Assembly: GCF_029255185.1 (NCBI RefSeq)
Contig: NZ_JAPUVO010000070.1
Span: 1-35,436, forward strand
Direction of reading: 5' to 3'
Origin: Propionivibrio sp.
Lineage (GTDB): Bacteria; Pseudomonadota; Gammaproteobacteria; Burkholderiales; Rhodocyclaceae
Length of the DNA stretch: 35,436 bases
Shown here: piece by piece, positions 34,126 through 35,436 of the stretch
Numbering within the stretch: position 1 is the first letter of the stretch
Layout of the letters: the number at the start of each line of letters is the position of its first letter
Made by a program: the position numbers and the translations under genes
Notes under the pieces: generated by a model
Told to the model about the DNA's origin: nothing
Seen by the model: the letters and a program-made list of their open reading frames with translations, nothing else
The model's database searches: none

Positions 34126-34980
34126 TCAGTTGGCAAGCAGCGGGGCCAAACTGGAACGCATTTTTTGCATGGCTTTGGTTTCGATCTGACGAATCCGTTC
34201 GGCTGAAACGCCGAATTCTGTAGCCAGATCGTGCAGTGTTGCCGGATCGTCGCTCAGCCAGCGGGCTTCAACAATACGCCGGCTACGTCCGTCAAGATTG
34301 TCCAGTGCCGCCTGCAGCCCAGCGCCGTGCAGATGGTCGCGCGCACGCGATTCGAGAACGCGTGACGGCTCGCTACTGTTGTCCTGCAAGTAGGCAATCG
34401 GAGCAAAGACGTCGTCATCATCACTGTTTGACTCAAACGCCAGATCATGCCCGGAAAGACGTGTTTCCATTTCAACGACTTCTTCCGGCTTGACGCTCAA
34501 CTGATGCGAGATATCCGCAACCTGTGCCGGTGTCAGCGCTTCGCTGCCTGGTTTCATGCTGCGCAGGTTGAAGAAGAGTTTGCGCTGCGCCTTTGTCGTC
34601 GCCATTCTGACCATGCGCCAGTTTTTCAGCACGTACTCGTGGATTTCCGCCTTGATCCAGTGCATGGCAAAAGACACCAAACGCACACCGTGCGACGGGT
34701 CAAAGCGCTTGACAGCCTTCATCAGACCAATATTCCCCTCCTGGATCAGATCCGCATGCGGCAAACCATAACCCAGATAGCCACGCGCAATCGAAATCAC
34801 CAAGCGCAGGTGGGAAAGAACCAACTGGCGCGCCGCCTCCACATCCTCCTCCTCGCGGAAACGCGTCGCCAGCCGGAACTCATCCTCCTGGGTCAGGATC
34901 GGAAAATGCCTCGCTGCCTGAATGTAGGCATCGATATTGCCCACAGCCGAAATTGTCGGGAAAGCCAGAGCTTGCGTCAT
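34126..34980 (-). CDS. rpoH: Heat-shock sigma factor RpoH (sigma-32)
   Basis: Alternative sigma factor that directs RNA polymerase to heat-shock promoters (284 aa). Region 2 is seen in LVLSHLRLVISIARGY, LPHADLIQEGNIGLMKAVKRFDP and RLVSFAMHWIKAEIHEYVLKNW. The RpoH box QRKLFFNLR (133-141, region C), diagnostic for sigma-32, is intact. Region 4 is TLHDLATEFGVSAERIRQIETKAMQKMR. The start ATG 34980 has an unusually complete Shine-Dalgarno, AAGGAGGTG at 34998-34990, nine bases upstream. A perfect CIRCE operator lies 39 bases upstream of the start, so HrcA control of this gene is predicted. No obvious long mRNA thermosensor was recognised, though it was not folded. Confidence 0.97.
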   Translation of the reverse strand: MTQALAFPTISAVGNIDAYIQAARHFPILTQEDEFRLATRFREEEDVEAARQLVLSHLRLVISIARGYLGYGLPHADLIQEGNIGLMKAVKRFDPSHGVRLVSFAMHWIKAEIHEYVLKNWRMVRMATTKAQRKLFFNLRSMKPGSEALTPAQVADISHQLSVKPEEVVEMETRLSGHDLAFESNSDDDDVFAPIAYLQDNSSEPSRVLESRARDHLHGAGLQAALDNLDGRSRRIVEARWLSDDPATLHDLATEFGVSAERIRQIETKAMQKMRSSLAPLLAN

Positions 34981-35018
34981 TTGTACCTACACCTCCTTGT
35001 CAAGGTCTCCCCAGAATT

Positions 35019-35045
35019 TTAGCACTCCGACACTGAGAGTGCTAA
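35019..35045. promoter_or_regulatory. CIRCE operator (HrcA binding site) upstream of rpoH
   Basis: A perfect inverted repeat TTAGCACTC (35019-35027), nine-base spacer, GAGTGCTAA (35037-35045). It matches the CIRCE consensus at all 18 arm positions and extends by one more T-A pair. It lies in the 5' leader or promoter of rpoH on the minus strand. CIRCE is bound by the repressor HrcA, which usually controls groESL and dnaK operons. hrcA is not in this window. Confidence 0.95.
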
Positions 35046-35184
35046 ATGTGTTGATGGTTTGTTGTATCAGTTTGTAATCTAGACAATTAAAGTCGAAAAC
35101 TCCGGCAGACAAGCAAAACTAGCGTGCGACCGGATCTGTGATCTCAACCCTGTAAATCGAACTGGCAAAAAACAAGGAGCGGTC

Positions 35185-35346
35185 GTGCTAACAAAAGCAG
35201 AAAGAAAAGCGCGGGTACTCCGCGCCACAGAAATAGTTGGCGCCGTTGTTGGGGCGAGCCAACCTCAAGTATGTCGGGTGCTCCAGGGCTGTTTGGCAGG
35301 GCAATTGCATCAAATTCCCTTTAACCCGAGGAGACTGGCGCGATAA
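35185..35346 (+). CDS. Small HTH-like protein of unknown function (53 aa)
   Basis: A short ORF starting with GTG 35185, with AAGGAG at 35174-35179 five bases upstream, and ending at TAA 35344-35346. The product starts MLTKAERKARVLRA and contains EIVGAVVGASQPQVCRVLQG (about residues 16-35), which reads like a helix-turn-helix: small hydrophobic helix, a G-A-S-Q-P turn, then a recognition-type helix. The protein is basic. I do not recognise a family. It is divergent from rpoH with a gap of about 200 bases and is not obviously linked to it. The rest of 34981-35184 shows CIRCE and an AT-rich stretch but no other gene. Coding status is uncertain given the size. Confidence 0.4.
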   Translation: MLTKAERKARVLRATEIVGAVVGASQPQVCRVLQGCLAGQLHQIPFNPRRLAR

Positions 35347-35381
35347 GCATCGGAAGAAGCGGCGAGAATGCGACGAGTATA

Positions 35382-35408
35382 GACACCCCCTTTTTTCTTG
35401 GAGGTGTC
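35382..35408. other. Short inverted repeat at the window edge
   Basis: GACACCCCC (35382-35390) and GGAGGTGTC (35400-35408) pair with one mismatch around a T-rich loop. The T run is inside the loop and not after the stem, so it is not a standard terminator on the plus strand. Nothing else is recognised between 35347 and 35436. Confidence 0.4.
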
Positions 35409-35436
35409 GAGGCGGAAAAGATTGAGGACGAGGCGA

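Overview
The window looks like a chromosomal segment of a betaproteobacterium, most likely of the Rhodocyclales type (Dechloromonas/Azonexus/Accumulibacter-like). This is inferred from moderately high GC content and from the gene order hemL-thiE-thiD / rubredoxin-pilGHIJ-chpA / phrB / algH-ruvX-pyrR-pyrB-pyrC' / yggT-proC-yggS / pilT-pilU. The genus is inference; no rRNA or other phylogenetic marker is present. Coding density is high, with many ATGA/GTGA/TTGA start-stop overlaps.

Layout. (1) 1-1980: a 5'-truncated type I restriction endonuclease (hsdR) remnant, the only clearly decayed gene. (2) 2038-7828: a tightly packed plus-strand run uppP, yqiA-like esterase, RNase II-family exonuclease, TonB-like protein, aroE, mtgA. 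It mixes cell-wall lipid recycling and glycan polymerisation with RNA turnover and aromatic biosynthesis. (3) 7829-9524: a CorA-type divalent metal channel with an MgtE-like N-terminal domain, flanked by two different hairpin repeats. (4) 9525-12269, minus strand: thiD-thiE-hemL (thiamine and haem precursors). (5) 12300-21834, plus strand: rubredoxin, then the type IV pilus chemosensory system pilG, pilH, pilI, pilJ and a very large CheA/REC hybrid kinase chpA. (6) 21801-27085: phrB (minus) overlapping the chpA 3' end and sharing a divergent promoter region with algH. AlgH, ruvX, pyrR, pyrB and a catalytically dead pyrC homologue follow as one overlapping chain. (7) 27266-31597: yggT, proC and yggS on the minus strand, divergent from the twitching ATPases pilT and pilU, which power the pili controlled by block 5. 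(8) 31763-34980: long-form leuA divergent from an Lrp/AsnC regulator, then rpoH (sigma-32) convergent with it. (9) 34981-35436: a perfect CIRCE operator upstream of rpoH, then a short HTH-like ORF and a small inverted repeat at the window edge.

Non-coding signals of note are three copies of a hairpin repeat made of CGCAGAG units and one copy of a second hairpin family made of CACCAAG units. Three of these four elements lie between convergent genes. I see no complete mobile element, CRISPR array, tRNA or rRNA. No wholly new multi-gene system is evident. The less routine items are the MgtE_N-CorA fusion, the CGCAGAG hairpin family, the CIRCE-rpoH link, and the small HTH-like ORF at the right edge.
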